Assembly (NCBI GenBank): GCA_025998755.1
Contig: AP024674.1
Location: forward strand, 2,744,162 to 2,808,161
Direction: 5' to 3'
From: Armatimonadota bacterium
GTDB taxonomy: Bacteria > Armatimonadota > UBA5829 > DSUL01
Length of the DNA: 64,000 bases
Each line of letters begins with the position of its first letter. Positions within the stretch are counted from its first letter, which is position 1. The notes under the pieces are model-generated. The model saw only the letters and a list, made by a program, of their open reading frames with translations, searched no databases and was not told where the DNA came from. Both the position numbers and the translations under genes were made by a program. Positions 52,389 through 61,996 of this stretch are shown in pieces.

Positions 52389-53669
52389 TTACAGGGAGCC
52401 GCCAAGCCCGGCGGGCCAGCAGTCTTCCAGACGGTGGGCGCCGTCCCGGGGCTCGAACAACCCGGAGAGGCGAGGAAGCCATTCCGCATTCGCGTCGGGG
52501 GTATACTGAGGTGAGTTGAGCTCCACCCCGTTGATGAACTCCACGTGCGCGGCCAGCAGCGCGGCATGGATGGCGGAAAACCCGGGGTTCGTCAGGTCCT
52601 GAAGCGAAAGCAACATTCCGTTGCGACAGGCCCAGGCTGCCGCAACCAGCGCGAAGCTGTGCCCCTTGCATGTCTTCAGAGCAAGCCCGGACCAACCCTG
52701 TTCTCGCGCCAGGGGCAGAAGCTCCAGTGAGGTCAGCCCTTCATCCAGCATCACCGGCTTCAAGCGTGCCACGGCACTCCACTTCACCGGATGCGCCCGG
52801 ATGTCGCGCGGGGTCGGCTGCTCCAGATATTCCAGGGCGCCGTAGGCTGCCGCATCCAACGAGCGCAGCATCTCCAGATACTCCAGCACACTCTCGGCAT
52901 CCGGGTTGGCCTCGTTGGAGTCCGCACTCAGCCGGGGATAGGAGACGCCGAAGCGGCGTGCCGCCCGGTATACCTCGGACGTGCGGGCGGCGTCATCGGT
53001 GTTGGAGTGTCCCAGAACCTTCACCTTGAAGCAGCGGTAGCCCCTTTCGCGCACCCACGGCCGCAGGTCCTTCTCCAGATCGTCCCCGCGGCTGACGATG
53101 ACCCACGCCGGAAGCTCGCCCACGGGGGGACGCAGCAGATGCCGGATCGCCCGGCAGGCCGAGCCGCCCAGCGCCGCATCCGCAATCGGCAGCGGCACGT
53201 CCTGGTCGTAGAAGCGGAATGCACTGACCCCAACAGCCTGTCCGCAGCCGTCGTGTATGGCGGCGTCGAACGGACTGGCGCACATCGCACGAGCCAGAAC
53301 AGGCATCGTCTCCTCTCCATGGCAGATTGCGTGATGCAGACGAAGCCCCAGCTCCAGCGGATGCGCTGGCTCTCCCCCCGTCAGGGAGTCCAGATTTGTG
53401 GCGATCGTTTGGCACTCATGCCTCAGTCGCGCGTCACGCTGATCGTGGGAAAGCGACGGGTCCGGCCACGCCCACAGGTCGCTCAGGTAGACGCTGCCCC
53501 GACCCGTCCCCTCCCGTCCGTTGCAGAGCACTCTCACCCGGACCCGCGCCTCGGTGATCCGCGTTATGGAGCCTGAGCTGATCTGAAGCGGCTTCAGGAA
53601 CGGGCGCTCAAGAAACTCAACCGCCGCATCCAGAACCCGGGCTTCCAGATTGTCCGGCACGCCGCTCAA
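52389..53669 (-). CDS. Enolase-superfamily (mandelate racemase/muconate lactonizing-like) enzyme
   Basis: A 426-aa cytoplasmic enzyme that abstracts an alpha proton from a carboxylate, typically dehydrating a sugar acid or racemising. An N-terminal capping domain (to about 150) precedes the barrel. Barrel motifs: CFKVKVLG (candidate KxK base), LSADSNEA (metal Asp), YLEQPT (metal Glu), MLDEGL (metal Asp/Glu) and LKTCKGHSF (Lys on strand 6). This fits sugar-acid dehydratases or dipeptide epimerases. The TTG at 53669 is the likely start; the GTG three codons later is possible. It lies 17 nt after the GH84-like gene's stop, within its operon. Confidence 0.85.
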   Translation of the reverse strand: MSGVPDNLEARVLDAAVEFLERPFLKPLQISSGSITRITEARVRVRVLCNGREGTGRGSVYLSDLWAWPDPSLSHDQRDARLRHECQTIATNLDSLTGGEPAHPLELGLRLHHAICHGEETMPVLARAMCASPFDAAIHDGCGQAVGVSAFRFYDQDVPLPIADAALGGSACRAIRHLLRPPVGELPAWVIVSRGDDLEKDLRPWVRERGYRCFKVKVLGHSNTDDAARTSEVYRAARRFGVSYPRLSADSNEANPDAESVLEYLEMLRSLDAAAYGALEYLEQPTPRDIRAHPVKWSAVARLKPVMLDEGLTSLELLPLAREQGWSGLALKTCKGHSFALVAAAWACRNGMLLSLQDLTNPGFSAIHAALLAAHVEFINGVELNSPQYTPDANAEWLPRLSGLFEPRDGAHRLEDCWPAGLGGSL

Positions 53670-53686
53670 GCCGCCCCGTTTCCGTC

Positions 53687-56257
53687 CTACTCGAACACCA
53701 CCGGGTTGAATTTGCGCGGGTCGTGGTTGCTGCCGCGCGGTCTGAAGCCCCAGGCGCTGGTCTGCATCCAGTGCTCGCCCACCACATCCGTCTGGGGAGA
53801 GGCGAAGTCGTTCCTCACCACATTCACCATCCAGATCTGACCCTTCGGAGGGCCCTTGATGCCCAGAGTGGCGTAAGGGATGCGGATCTCCGCCGTCCAG
53901 CGGTCAGTCCCACGTGCAGTCCGAACCTGCCAGTCCGGGTTCGGCGCTCGATCCTCTGCTGTCGCCGGCCGCTGATAGCTGAACGACCGGACGCCGCCGG
54001 CATTGGCCACGAACTGCCAGTAGGGCCGGCCCAGGCAGTCCGTGTTGATGAACAGCTCCACGGAGTCGTCCTCCCAGACGTCGGAGCCCTCCTCCGTTCG
54101 CGTCACCCGTATCCTGTCCACAGCCGATTCGTGGCAGATCACGCCCACGTAGAACGCTTCCGCAGTGTAGAGCATCCGGACTTCGGTCTGATCCTCAGCC
54201 TCGCCCGCGTCCGTGGACAGGCCGAAGCCTGTGACGGGCTGAGCCGATTGCCACAGCGGATCTGAAAGGTCGCCTTTCATGACTGGCTCGCGGTCTGCGA
54301 AGCGCGCCGTGGCGGGCTCCTTGAAACGCTCACGCCACCCCTGGACGTAGCCCTCCATGTTCTGCAAAACCGCGAGAGCGCCGGGAATGGCGCTGGCCTC
54401 CCTCAGCGATCGCTGCCTGCCCTCCTCCGCCCAGAGGGCTGCCCGCTCACCTTGGCCGAGCGTTGCGGCGAGCATCGCCCTATGGCGGTGAGTCTCCCAC
54501 CAGTATTCGGGGAAGGTCAGGCCGGTGATCGTCCGCGCCACCTCCACGGTCTTGCGCTGCGGCTCCAGGAAATACTCCTCCAGCGCCCCTGCGCCGGCAT
54601 AGTGATCGAAAAGACTCTCCCGCCGCGCCCCCTCCTGGAGTGCGGGAAGCAACTCTTCCATCTCCGAGATGAGCTTCAGCGCCTTTCCGGAGTCGGCCGG
54701 GTCGCTCAGGCGGGGCGGCCACGCGGGGTCGGGTTGGTTCTTGCGATCACCGGGCAGCTCCGGAGTCATAACGAACAGCGACTTCAGGCTGACGAGGGCA
54801 TCATCAAAGCGTCTGGCGGCCTCCACCTGCCCGGGGCCGAATACCAGACTGTAGATGCGCCTGCGATGCTTGTCCCAGTCGTGCAGCTCCGGCGCCCAGG
54901 CCCACAGATCGATCACGCCAGCCACCCAGTCGTCGGGCCAGACTGATCCTCCCCATGGTTGGACCGCCGCGATATATTGCCCGGCGTTGCGGAGCTCCTC
55001 CCAGCGCGGAGTGTGCCATCCCTCATAAAGGGGCATAAGCTCAATGTAGGGCTTTCCGCCGTCCGCGCGTCCCGGAGCGCTGCCCAGGTGGAGAAAACCG
55101 CCCCTCGGACGAGGCCAGTTGTGCCACCAGCACGGGAGGCTCTTCAGTCGCACGCGCCGGGCCGTCTCCAGCGACTCCTTCGATGGCAACACCGTGAAGA
55201 ACAGCAGCGCCTCGTTCATCCCCGGAATCTGCATCACGTTCCGGTTTGTCTGAGTGTCGATGTTCTTGTAGGACTCCTTGCCCGGAGTCATGGCGATCAT
55301 CTCGCCCGTGATGCCGTGACGCCTGCCCAGCTCCACGATGCGCCGAACCAGATCCAGCGGGGTGCCGATCCGTTCGTCTCCTCCCGGATCGTCAATGGAG
55401 ATCCACAGCCCGTCCACCCCGAGCTCAATGAACTCCTCGAAAGTCTTCAAGGCCGCCTCGCGCCTGGGCTCCGGCACGGCGCAGTCCACCACGCCGTACA
55501 CCACCATTCCCCGCCGGTGCGCCTCGCGAAGGACACGGCGCATCCTGTCTTTGTCCAACGGGTGCCCGGGAGGAGTGCCATAGACGCCCGGACCGTCGCG
55601 CAGGTCAATGTAGTTGACACGGGCCCGGGCGAACAGATCGAAGGTTCCCGGACGGTCGTAGCCCCGCAATACCGCGTGCGGGCGTCCGCGCCACTTGATG
55701 CTCGACCAGTCCCGCACCGCGATACGCGGCAGGGCAAGCGCTCGTTCCAGCTTTTGCAGAAGCTGGCTCAAGGTATCCTGACCGTAGATACAGGAGCGGG
55801 GATTGCTCCCCAGCACCAGCGCGAAGGGCCGTCCCTGGAAGCGGCCCGTGCGGATCTGATAGCCATCGTGGGACGCAGGCACCCGCGCCGGGTCAATGTT
55901 CCACTCCCTGGCCACAGCGGCAGCCAGACGGCAGGTGGAAACCTGCCCGATGACCACAGCGGCTCCGCCCGCGGCCGGTTTTTCCTCGCGCACGATGGGC
56001 CATTCGTAGCCGTATCTTAGCCGGACCCATTTCTGGAGAGACTCCGCGGCGTACTCCTCGGGCTCCGTCGCGGAAGCGCCGATGACGATCAGCGTTCGGT
56101 CCGCCGGAAGCTGCAGATCCTCGCCGCCAAGATCCGCGAAGGCCTTTGGGACGGGAAAGGTGTCGCGGAATATATCTCTGCCCGCTTGAGCCGCCGGAGC
56201 CGAAAGCAGAACCACTGCGGCGGCCGCCGCGATCTTCAAGAATGCGCCTGAGTCCAA
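53687..56257 (-). CDS. Secreted GH84-like beta-N-acetylglucosaminidase with CBM9-like C-terminus
   Basis: An 856-aa exported protein. A signal peptide (AAAAAVVLLSAPAAQA) is followed by a GH20-domain-2-like N-terminal domain (about 45-180, with DGYQIRTGR) and a TIM barrel (about 190-500). The barrel has the adjacent Asp289-Asp290 pair in LWISIDDPGG that typifies GH84 O-GlcNAcase/hyaluronidase-type enzymes. A helical region precedes a C-terminal beta-sandwich (about 665-855) with DDSVELFINTD and TAEIRIPYATLG, like CBM9/DOMON modules. The TTG at 56257 follows AAGGAG at 10 nt. Hydrolysis of N-acetylhexosaminides is inferred. Confidence 0.78.
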   Translation of the reverse strand: MDSGAFLKIAAAAAVVLLSAPAAQAGRDIFRDTFPVPKAFADLGGEDLQLPADRTLIVIGASATEPEEYAAESLQKWVRLRYGYEWPIVREEKPAAGGAAVVIGQVSTCRLAAAVAREWNIDPARVPASHDGYQIRTGRFQGRPFALVLGSNPRSCIYGQDTLSQLLQKLERALALPRIAVRDWSSIKWRGRPHAVLRGYDRPGTFDLFARARVNYIDLRDGPGVYGTPPGHPLDKDRMRRVLREAHRRGMVVYGVVDCAVPEPRREAALKTFEEFIELGVDGLWISIDDPGGDERIGTPLDLVRRIVELGRRHGITGEMIAMTPGKESYKNIDTQTNRNVMQIPGMNEALLFFTVLPSKESLETARRVRLKSLPCWWHNWPRPRGGFLHLGSAPGRADGGKPYIELMPLYEGWHTPRWEELRNAGQYIAAVQPWGGSVWPDDWVAGVIDLWAWAPELHDWDKHRRRIYSLVFGPGQVEAARRFDDALVSLKSLFVMTPELPGDRKNQPDPAWPPRLSDPADSGKALKLISEMEELLPALQEGARRESLFDHYAGAGALEEYFLEPQRKTVEVARTITGLTFPEYWWETHRHRAMLAATLGQGERAALWAEEGRQRSLREASAIPGALAVLQNMEGYVQGWRERFKEPATARFADREPVMKGDLSDPLWQSAQPVTGFGLSTDAGEAEDQTEVRMLYTAEAFYVGVICHESAVDRIRVTRTEEGSDVWEDDSVELFINTDCLGRPYWQFVANAGGVRSFSYQRPATAEDRAPNPDWQVRTARGTDRWTAEIRIPYATLGIKGPPKGQIWMVNVVRNDFASPQTDVVGEHWMQTSAWGFRPRGSNHDPRKFNPVVFE

Positions 56258-56275
56258 CGCGTCAGATCTCCTTTC

Positions 56276-57772
56276 TTACTCACTGACACTTGTGCGGGGA
56301 GGTCCTCCGGGATATACAGCGAACAGCTTCGTTGCCCTGCTGCGAACCAGCAACCGCACCTTCCGGCCCCGCAGGGATGAGACATCAGTGGACTTTCTCC
56401 AGGAAAGGAGGTGGGCGGTGTCGTTGGCGTGGAGCAGGTCGCTGTCTTCCAGACCGTAGCCATCCAGCTCCCGGCCGTCCTCCCCCAGGAGAGCGGCTTT
56501 TGCGCATCCGCTGGCCGACGTGTCTATGTTGACGGCGATGGTCTCTCCCGTCACCTCGAATGGCCGCGTCACGAGCTCCCCGCCCGTGTAGTGGCTATCG
56601 GCCGAGACGAAGCCGTCCAGCCTCTGCCTCAGGCGGAAGGCGATGGGGTCGCCGAATTCGATGGGGTGCTTCGGCCTGGGGTTCTCCGGCGTGCGGTCCT
56701 GACCGTGCGTGCGGTCCCATCCGCAGTAGTACTGGTACAGATAATGCCCGTCTGGCACGGCCCCGATCAGCAGATGGATCTGGCGGGACGCCTTGCCCCC
56801 TTCCAGGTCCAGCCGCACGTAGGGTTCCCGGATGGAGCGGTCCCACCGGACGCCGTCTCGGCTGGCCGAGAACTGAACGTCTATGACCCCGTCGTTGATG
56901 AATCCTTCGGGCGGGGCGGGATAGTGATAGTAGATGGACGGGAACGACAGATAGATCCCAGGCGCGTAGTGGATCGTGGCGGATTGGTACAGGTCGCACT
57001 CCGGGGGATCCTGTTCGTCGCACTTCAGGACGGCGGGCAACTCTTTGTTGATGGGAGGCAGCGGTTCGATGATCAGCCCGCCAGGTCCCGGACGCCGCAT
57101 GCCCGGCGGCCAGCGGTCCGGACGGTTCTCGTCCACAGGAATGGGCTGGAAGATGTCGTCCGTCTCCGCATAGACCACCATTCGGCTACCTTTTGCCGGA
57201 GGAATGGGTCGGTCTGCATCGTTTCCCCGGCAGTAGATGCGGTACCGGCGGATCTGGGGATCCCAAAAGACGGACATGTGATTGTCCAGATGGTAGCGTA
57301 GGATCTCACCGGGAGCGCGCTTGAAGCGGATTCCGTCCGGCGATGTCATCACCCACATCCCCACGTACGGCCACTCGCCCACGAACTTGATGCGCTCATC
57401 GTCCGGCCCGTTCGGATCCACGAAGACGCACATCTCATCTGGGCGCAGATCCTGGATATCCACCAGGTTGTTGGCCGTCGAGCCCCAGAACTCCACCGCT
57501 CCGAGTTCCGGGCGCTCCCAGTTCACCCCGTCCTCACTGATGGCCAGCGCCATCGCCCGCGTCCACTCGCTCAGAACCACGGCGTAATACATCCGCCAGA
57601 GATCCTTCCATCGGAAGACCACCGATGGGCGCGTGAGGCGTTTCTCCCAAGGATGCTCCACCAGCAGGCAGGGGCCGCACTTCTCCGGCGGGTTCAGCCG
57701 GAGCGTCACCCCCTCCATCCGCTCGATGTCAGCTCCATCCACGAAAAGCAGACGCCGGTCTTCAAAAAGCAC
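56276..57772 (-). CDS. Five-bladed propeller glycosidase-like protein, paralogue 3
   Basis: A 498-aa protein, no signal peptide, paralogous to the products at 44373 and 50913. Shared: ALAISEDGVNWERPELG, STANNLVD, SASRDGVRW, GGELVTRPFEV and the closing KVRLLVRSRATKLFAV. Blades carry Asp/Glu residues in positions used by GH32/43 families, but I cannot name catalytic ones. The GTG at 57772 has GGAGG about 11 nt upstream. It sits between the GH84-like gene and the second DEPD protein in one operon, with spacings under 20 nt. Confidence 0.72.
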   Translation of the reverse strand: MLFEDRRLLFVDGADIERMEGVTLRLNPPEKCGPCLLVEHPWEKRLTRPSVVFRWKDLWRMYYAVVLSEWTRAMALAISEDGVNWERPELGAVEFWGSTANNLVDIQDLRPDEMCVFVDPNGPDDERIKFVGEWPYVGMWVMTSPDGIRFKRAPGEILRYHLDNHMSVFWDPQIRRYRIYCRGNDADRPIPPAKGSRMVVYAETDDIFQPIPVDENRPDRWPPGMRRPGPGGLIIEPLPPINKELPAVLKCDEQDPPECDLYQSATIHYAPGIYLSFPSIYYHYPAPPEGFINDGVIDVQFSASRDGVRWDRSIREPYVRLDLEGGKASRQIHLLIGAVPDGHYLYQYYCGWDRTHGQDRTPENPRPKHPIEFGDPIAFRLRQRLDGFVSADSHYTGGELVTRPFEVTGETIAVNIDTSASGCAKAALLGEDGRELDGYGLEDSDLLHANDTAHLLSWRKSTDVSSLRGRKVRLLVRSRATKLFAVYPGGPPRTSVSE

Positions 57773-57787
57773 AGTTTCTTCCCCCTC

Positions 57788-59887
57788 CTACTCCGCATCC
57801 TCCAGAATGCTCTTCAGCATCGGCTCCAGCGCGGCCCAACGCTCCCGCGCCTTGCCGTGGAGAGACGGGTCTGATGTCAGCACAACCATGTCTCCCAGGT
57901 CCAGCCGCCCGAGCTCCAGAATGAGCGAATCTCCCTCTCTCTTCACGTCCAGCGGCGTTAGCTTTCCGCCGTCCACGCGGAACGCGGATTTCACGTTGAG
58001 CCAGGAGGGTGGGGAGAAGGTCATGGTCGCCTTCTCGACGGACTGGAAGATGGTGCCACGGCGGTCTGACGAATGGTTCCGGTTGAACAGCGTCACAATG
58101 GCGATATCCGGCCCGGCGAAAAGCGTCCGGGCGATCACCCAGAACGGCCGCATGCTCGCGAACGGATCTCTCAAAGAACCGGGCTGCGCGGCCGGGCAAG
58201 CCACTCCCAGTTCAGGCAGAAGGGTGCGCGCCTCCGCGTTCAGGCGTGCCAGCTCCTGCATCAGTGCCTGCGCCTCCGGCTCCCGCGACCCGCACCCGTA
58301 GCATTCTCCGATAGGCGTGAACCACCAGTAGGAGATCCCCTTGGTCCCCGTCCCCAGGGCCATATGGAACTCCACTCTCTTCTCCTCGGGAGTGGGGAAG
58401 CGGAACGGCTCCTGATCCGGTAACCGGTAGGAGGTGGAGTTCAGGATGACGTGGGTAGGGCGCGGCTCGGCGGCCAGTCGGGCATACTCCGCCGTCCCCA
58501 TCACATACATCGGGGTATAAAACTGCGAGATGCGCTCCGGATTCTTCTCATACACGCCCCGGAGGTTCTCGATGTAATACGGGTCCAGCGCGAGGATGTC
58601 CGGGATGCTCCCGTACGTCAGGTAGTTGAACGGCACATATGTGTTGTCAATGTTCAGAAGGCACAGCGTGCGGTGATCCCTCAGCGTCCAGCTGCGCTGA
58701 CGCTCGACGACTCCCTGGCCCATGGAGCCCAACCGAAGGTCTGCAGGCTGCAGGTCGCTGGCAAAGTAGTCGTGCGCGTCTGGCTCATCCATCACGAAAC
58801 GGGTATAAGTCCAAGGGCTGCGGATGTCCTGCTTCGTGGGGTCGCGGCTCATCACCCGGAGTCCCATCTCCTGCAGCAGCGCAAAGCCCTCGTCCGAACC
58901 CACGAGATACCCGCTCTGCTCGCCAGCCATCAGCATGTGCGTATTGAAGAGGTAATCCCGGAAGGCGCGGCAGGTGTCCCGGGCGCGCTCGGCGACGGTG
59001 TTGCCGTGATTGCGGTAACCCCACATTCCCAGCGCGAAGTAATCGTCCCTCGCGCGCACCACATTCCGGGCGGTCTGGCCCGAGGAGTCCGTCACTTCAA
59101 AGAAGTGGAATGATCCGAACTCAAGCGGAGCCGGAAGATCCAGCCGAACGGGCAGAAATCCCTTACTGCTGCCGGCGAGACTTGCAGGAAGAGGTAGCGT
59201 CCGTCCGTCCAGCCGCACCTGCCGGATCCGGAACTCCTGACCATCCATCCGCCGCAGATACAGATACAGCCGCCGGATGTCCGAACTGAAGTTTATCCCT
59301 GCAAGCCGCAGCACCGGATCGTCCGCCGTGCGCACCACCAGCTCGCCCGTTGTCCAGTTCTCCCCGCTCAACCGGACACGCAATCGGCTCTGCTGAGGCT
59401 GTGCCTGAAGCCGGATGTTCACTTCCGACACAGCCCCCGGCGGCACGGGATCCGGGCGCACCTGATACCAGACGGGACGGCCCAGCGAATCCAGCCTGGC
59501 GCGCACGCCCGGCGGAGTGTCCTCCTCGGAGTTCAGCAGATACCCGGCCGAGGGCGTCCCGCCGTGCTCTTTGTGCTTCGGCACGATCTGCTTCGCCAGA
59601 TCCACCCCCTCCAGCCACACGCCGGTGACCTCCAGAGGCTGCGTGGACGTATTCCGCACGAAGAACCGGACCACCGCTCCGTGCGGCAGATCCGATCCGT
59701 CAGGGCGGGCAAAGCCCATCTCCACCCGCAGACGCCATCCGCCCATCGTGTATGTCAGCATCTCGGGGAGCATCCGGTCCCGGATGAAGACGCCCCCCGA
59801 AAGTTGAGCCGACTGGGAAAGGGCCGCAGGGAGCAGAAGCACGGACAGGCAGAAGGCCGCAGCCGGATAGCGAAACATTCTCTTCAT
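57788..59887 (-). CDS. Secreted DEPD-motif protein, paralogue 2
   Basis: A 699-aa exported protein with a signal peptide (FRYPAAAFCLSVLLLPAALS). The order of domains and motifs matches the 624-aa paralogue: an N-terminal beta region (VTGVWLEGVDLAKQIV), a strand-rich linker with LYLYLRRMDGQEFRIRQVRL, then the barrel with VMDEPDAHD and NIDNTYVPFNYLTYGSIPD, TKGISYW and a beta end. ATG with AAGGAG upstream. The two copies, in the two convergent operons, imply both strands serve one glycan programme. Function is unassigned. Confidence 0.7.
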   Translation of the reverse strand: MKRMFRYPAAAFCLSVLLLPAALSQSAQLSGGVFIRDRMLPEMLTYTMGGWRLRVEMGFARPDGSDLPHGAVVRFFVRNTSTQPLEVTGVWLEGVDLAKQIVPKHKEHGGTPSAGYLLNSEEDTPPGVRARLDSLGRPVWYQVRPDPVPPGAVSEVNIRLQAQPQQSRLRVRLSGENWTTGELVVRTADDPVLRLAGINFSSDIRRLYLYLRRMDGQEFRIRQVRLDGRTLPLPASLAGSSKGFLPVRLDLPAPLEFGSFHFFEVTDSSGQTARNVVRARDDYFALGMWGYRNHGNTVAERARDTCRAFRDYLFNTHMLMAGEQSGYLVGSDEGFALLQEMGLRVMSRDPTKQDIRSPWTYTRFVMDEPDAHDYFASDLQPADLRLGSMGQGVVERQRSWTLRDHRTLCLLNIDNTYVPFNYLTYGSIPDILALDPYYIENLRGVYEKNPERISQFYTPMYVMGTAEYARLAAEPRPTHVILNSTSYRLPDQEPFRFPTPEEKRVEFHMALGTGTKGISYWWFTPIGECYGCGSREPEAQALMQELARLNAEARTLLPELGVACPAAQPGSLRDPFASMRPFWVIARTLFAGPDIAIVTLFNRNHSSDRRGTIFQSVEKATMTFSPPSWLNVKSAFRVDGGKLTPLDVKREGDSLILELGRLDLGDMVVLTSDPSLHGKARERWAALEPMLKSILEDAE

Positions 59888-59985
59888 CAGGCACTCTCCT
59901 TACTCAAAGGCGGGCCGGAAAGATTGGTAGTATGATTGGACTTATTCATCCGACCTGAAGTCACCTTCGCCGGAGGCAGGCTTGC

Positions 59986-61992
59986 TCACGGCCACGGGAA
60001 CTCCGGAGCCCTGGCTCCGGTGATCCCGCTGATGATCGCCCAGATGACCGCCATCCCGAATTCCCCCAGTACCATCCCCAGGAACCACGGCCTTGCTTTC
60101 AAGAACAACCTCATGCCGCCGTAGCGCAGGATAAATACCTTGATGATCCACGCGACCAGGCAGGAAAACCAGAACACGGACATGGTCCACGAGACGCAAA
60201 GCGCGTATCCCAGGGGATGGAACGGCCACCAGAAGAACGCGGAGCGCATGTAGGAAAGGAACACGGTGAAGGCGGCGCCGACCGTGAACCAGAACAGCCC
60301 TTCGCGCGTGGCGGGCGCGGCATCCCGCATCTGGGCTTCATACTCCGACAGCGTCCAGTACGCGTGTCCCTGATAAACGTACTGGTAGAGATTGATGCCG
60401 CCCTTGTTATAGGGCAGCCATATGTGATACGCCCCGGCGATCAGCATGGCCGCCAGAATCCCCAGGCCAAAGACCGCCAGCATATTGCGCCGCCGCGTCT
60501 GGATGGAATCGCTGATCTTGAGACCGTCCAGGAACCCTGTCAGAAGCAGCCCGCGCTGCTCGCGCAGAAAAACCGTGTCGAAGAACGGCAGGAGCGCCAG
60601 ATTCTGAGCGCCGAGTGAGCTCATCGGGGCGAACATCCGGTACACATCAACAGGCCGGAAGGAGGTCTCCGTCATCAGCACGCCGGCCTCCGCCGTGCTT
60701 CTGGCCAGCACCAAAGCCACCACGAACAGGCAGACCCCGAACTCCAGCAGCGCCACCGCCGGCGAGAGTCCCGCCTTCCACGTCCAGAGCACTATCAGAG
60801 CCAGGCTCCCGAACAGCCCCCAGAACGCCACCGGATAAGGCAGCATCTCCCGGGAATCGTCCACGCGTTCCCTCCCGAAAGCCGATGCCACCACCCGCTT
60901 CAGATGCGGACGAGCCGCCCACAGCAGATAGGCCGCAAGAACGAAGTACGCCCCCACCGTCTGATACGCCACATACAAATGTGTGCCGTAGACCGGCATT
61001 CGGCGGATGTCCATTCCAAACGACCCTGCCACCACATCCTGGAACCGGGCGAACAGGGCGAAGAACCACAGGGAAAACAGGACCTCGGTCGGCAGGAGAA
61101 AGAAGAACCCGACGGCGGCGAACGAAAAGAAGATCCCCCACCAGTAGATGGCGTCCCAGGGCGGTGTGACCAGATAAGTATTCAGAAAGATGCTCAGGGG
61201 GATCTGCGGCACGCTGGGGGCCATATTGTGCAGCCCGTTCAAAGTGAACACCACCGCAGGGAGCGCTGCGCCTCCCCAGAGCAGGCGATTGCGCATCAGG
61301 TGCTGCGGACCATCCGGACGCACCATTTCCACTGGAAGCTGTACAAGAGGAAAGCTGAGGCGCTCGTTCTCCACCCACTGACGGCGCAGGATGCTGGCCA
61401 TGCACAGGAATGCGAAAAACACCAGCAACACCAGGGCGCTCCAGGCCGCAAGCGGCGTGGCCCACAGGCGCCAGGGCACCTCCTCGCCTTCCCACAGCCC
61501 CTCGAAGTAGCCCCGCGAGACCGGCTGGATACCCGGCTTTGTGGGATCGTAGGCCACCATCCACGGCTTGAGGTGCGGGTCATAGAGTTCGTGCCACTCA
61601 TTGGCTTTGTTGGCGTAGTAGTTGGTGGTGACGAACAGCGGCAGCACCTTCTCCATCAGCCCGCGCGAGCTGATCATCGCCGCGACCAGGATCATGCAGT
61701 AGATGACCAGGATCTCGGAGGGGTTTAGCCCGAAGACCCCGCCCAGCTTGCGCAGCGCCACCCGCAGCACCACGATGAAGAGGAGGATACCCACGATGGC
61801 CGGGGGCATCTGCAGGAAGCCGATCTGGATTCCCTGAATCACCAGCTCGGCGTAGCTCACCAGCAGGCAGGTGCCCGCCACCAGCGCCAGGCCCAGCAGG
61901 ATGGCCCTCGCCGAGATTCCTCTCCCCCCTTCTCCCTCCGTCACTACCCCTTCGCCGGACGTCCCGGTCCGCTGTTCCGTCTGTAAAGCCAC
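59986..61992 (-). CDS. DUF6785-type multi-pass membrane protein (OPT-like)
   Basis: A 668-aa integral membrane protein with about 14 hydrophobic helices (for example ILLGLALVAGTCLLVSYAEL, AIVGILLFIVVLRVALRKL, FWWPFHPLGYALCVSWTM). The helix pattern and GFLQMPPAIVGI/GVFGLNPSEIL segments resemble DUF6785/DUF6784 proteins, distant relatives of the OPT oligopeptide transporters found in Planctomycetes and Armatimonadota. A transport role, possibly for saccharides, is inferred from its place between two glycosidase-like genes. The GTG at 61992 lies 4 nt after the DUF4091 stop, with GGTGGAGG upstream. Confidence 0.8.
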   Translation of the reverse strand: MALQTEQRTGTSGEGVVTEGEGGRGISARAILLGLALVAGTCLLVSYAELVIQGIQIGFLQMPPAIVGILLFIVVLRVALRKLGGVFGLNPSEILVIYCMILVAAMISSRGLMEKVLPLFVTTNYYANKANEWHELYDPHLKPWMVAYDPTKPGIQPVSRGYFEGLWEGEEVPWRLWATPLAAWSALVLLVFFAFLCMASILRRQWVENERLSFPLVQLPVEMVRPDGPQHLMRNRLLWGGAALPAVVFTLNGLHNMAPSVPQIPLSIFLNTYLVTPPWDAIYWWGIFFSFAAVGFFFLLPTEVLFSLWFFALFARFQDVVAGSFGMDIRRMPVYGTHLYVAYQTVGAYFVLAAYLLWAARPHLKRVVASAFGRERVDDSREMLPYPVAFWGLFGSLALIVLWTWKAGLSPAVALLEFGVCLFVVALVLARSTAEAGVLMTETSFRPVDVYRMFAPMSSLGAQNLALLPFFDTVFLREQRGLLLTGFLDGLKISDSIQTRRRNMLAVFGLGILAAMLIAGAYHIWLPYNKGGINLYQYVYQGHAYWTLSEYEAQMRDAAPATREGLFWFTVGAAFTVFLSYMRSAFFWWPFHPLGYALCVSWTMSVFWFSCLVAWIIKVFILRYGGMRLFLKARPWFLGMVLGEFGMAVIWAIISGITGARAPEFPWP

Positions 61993-61996
61993 CCTG

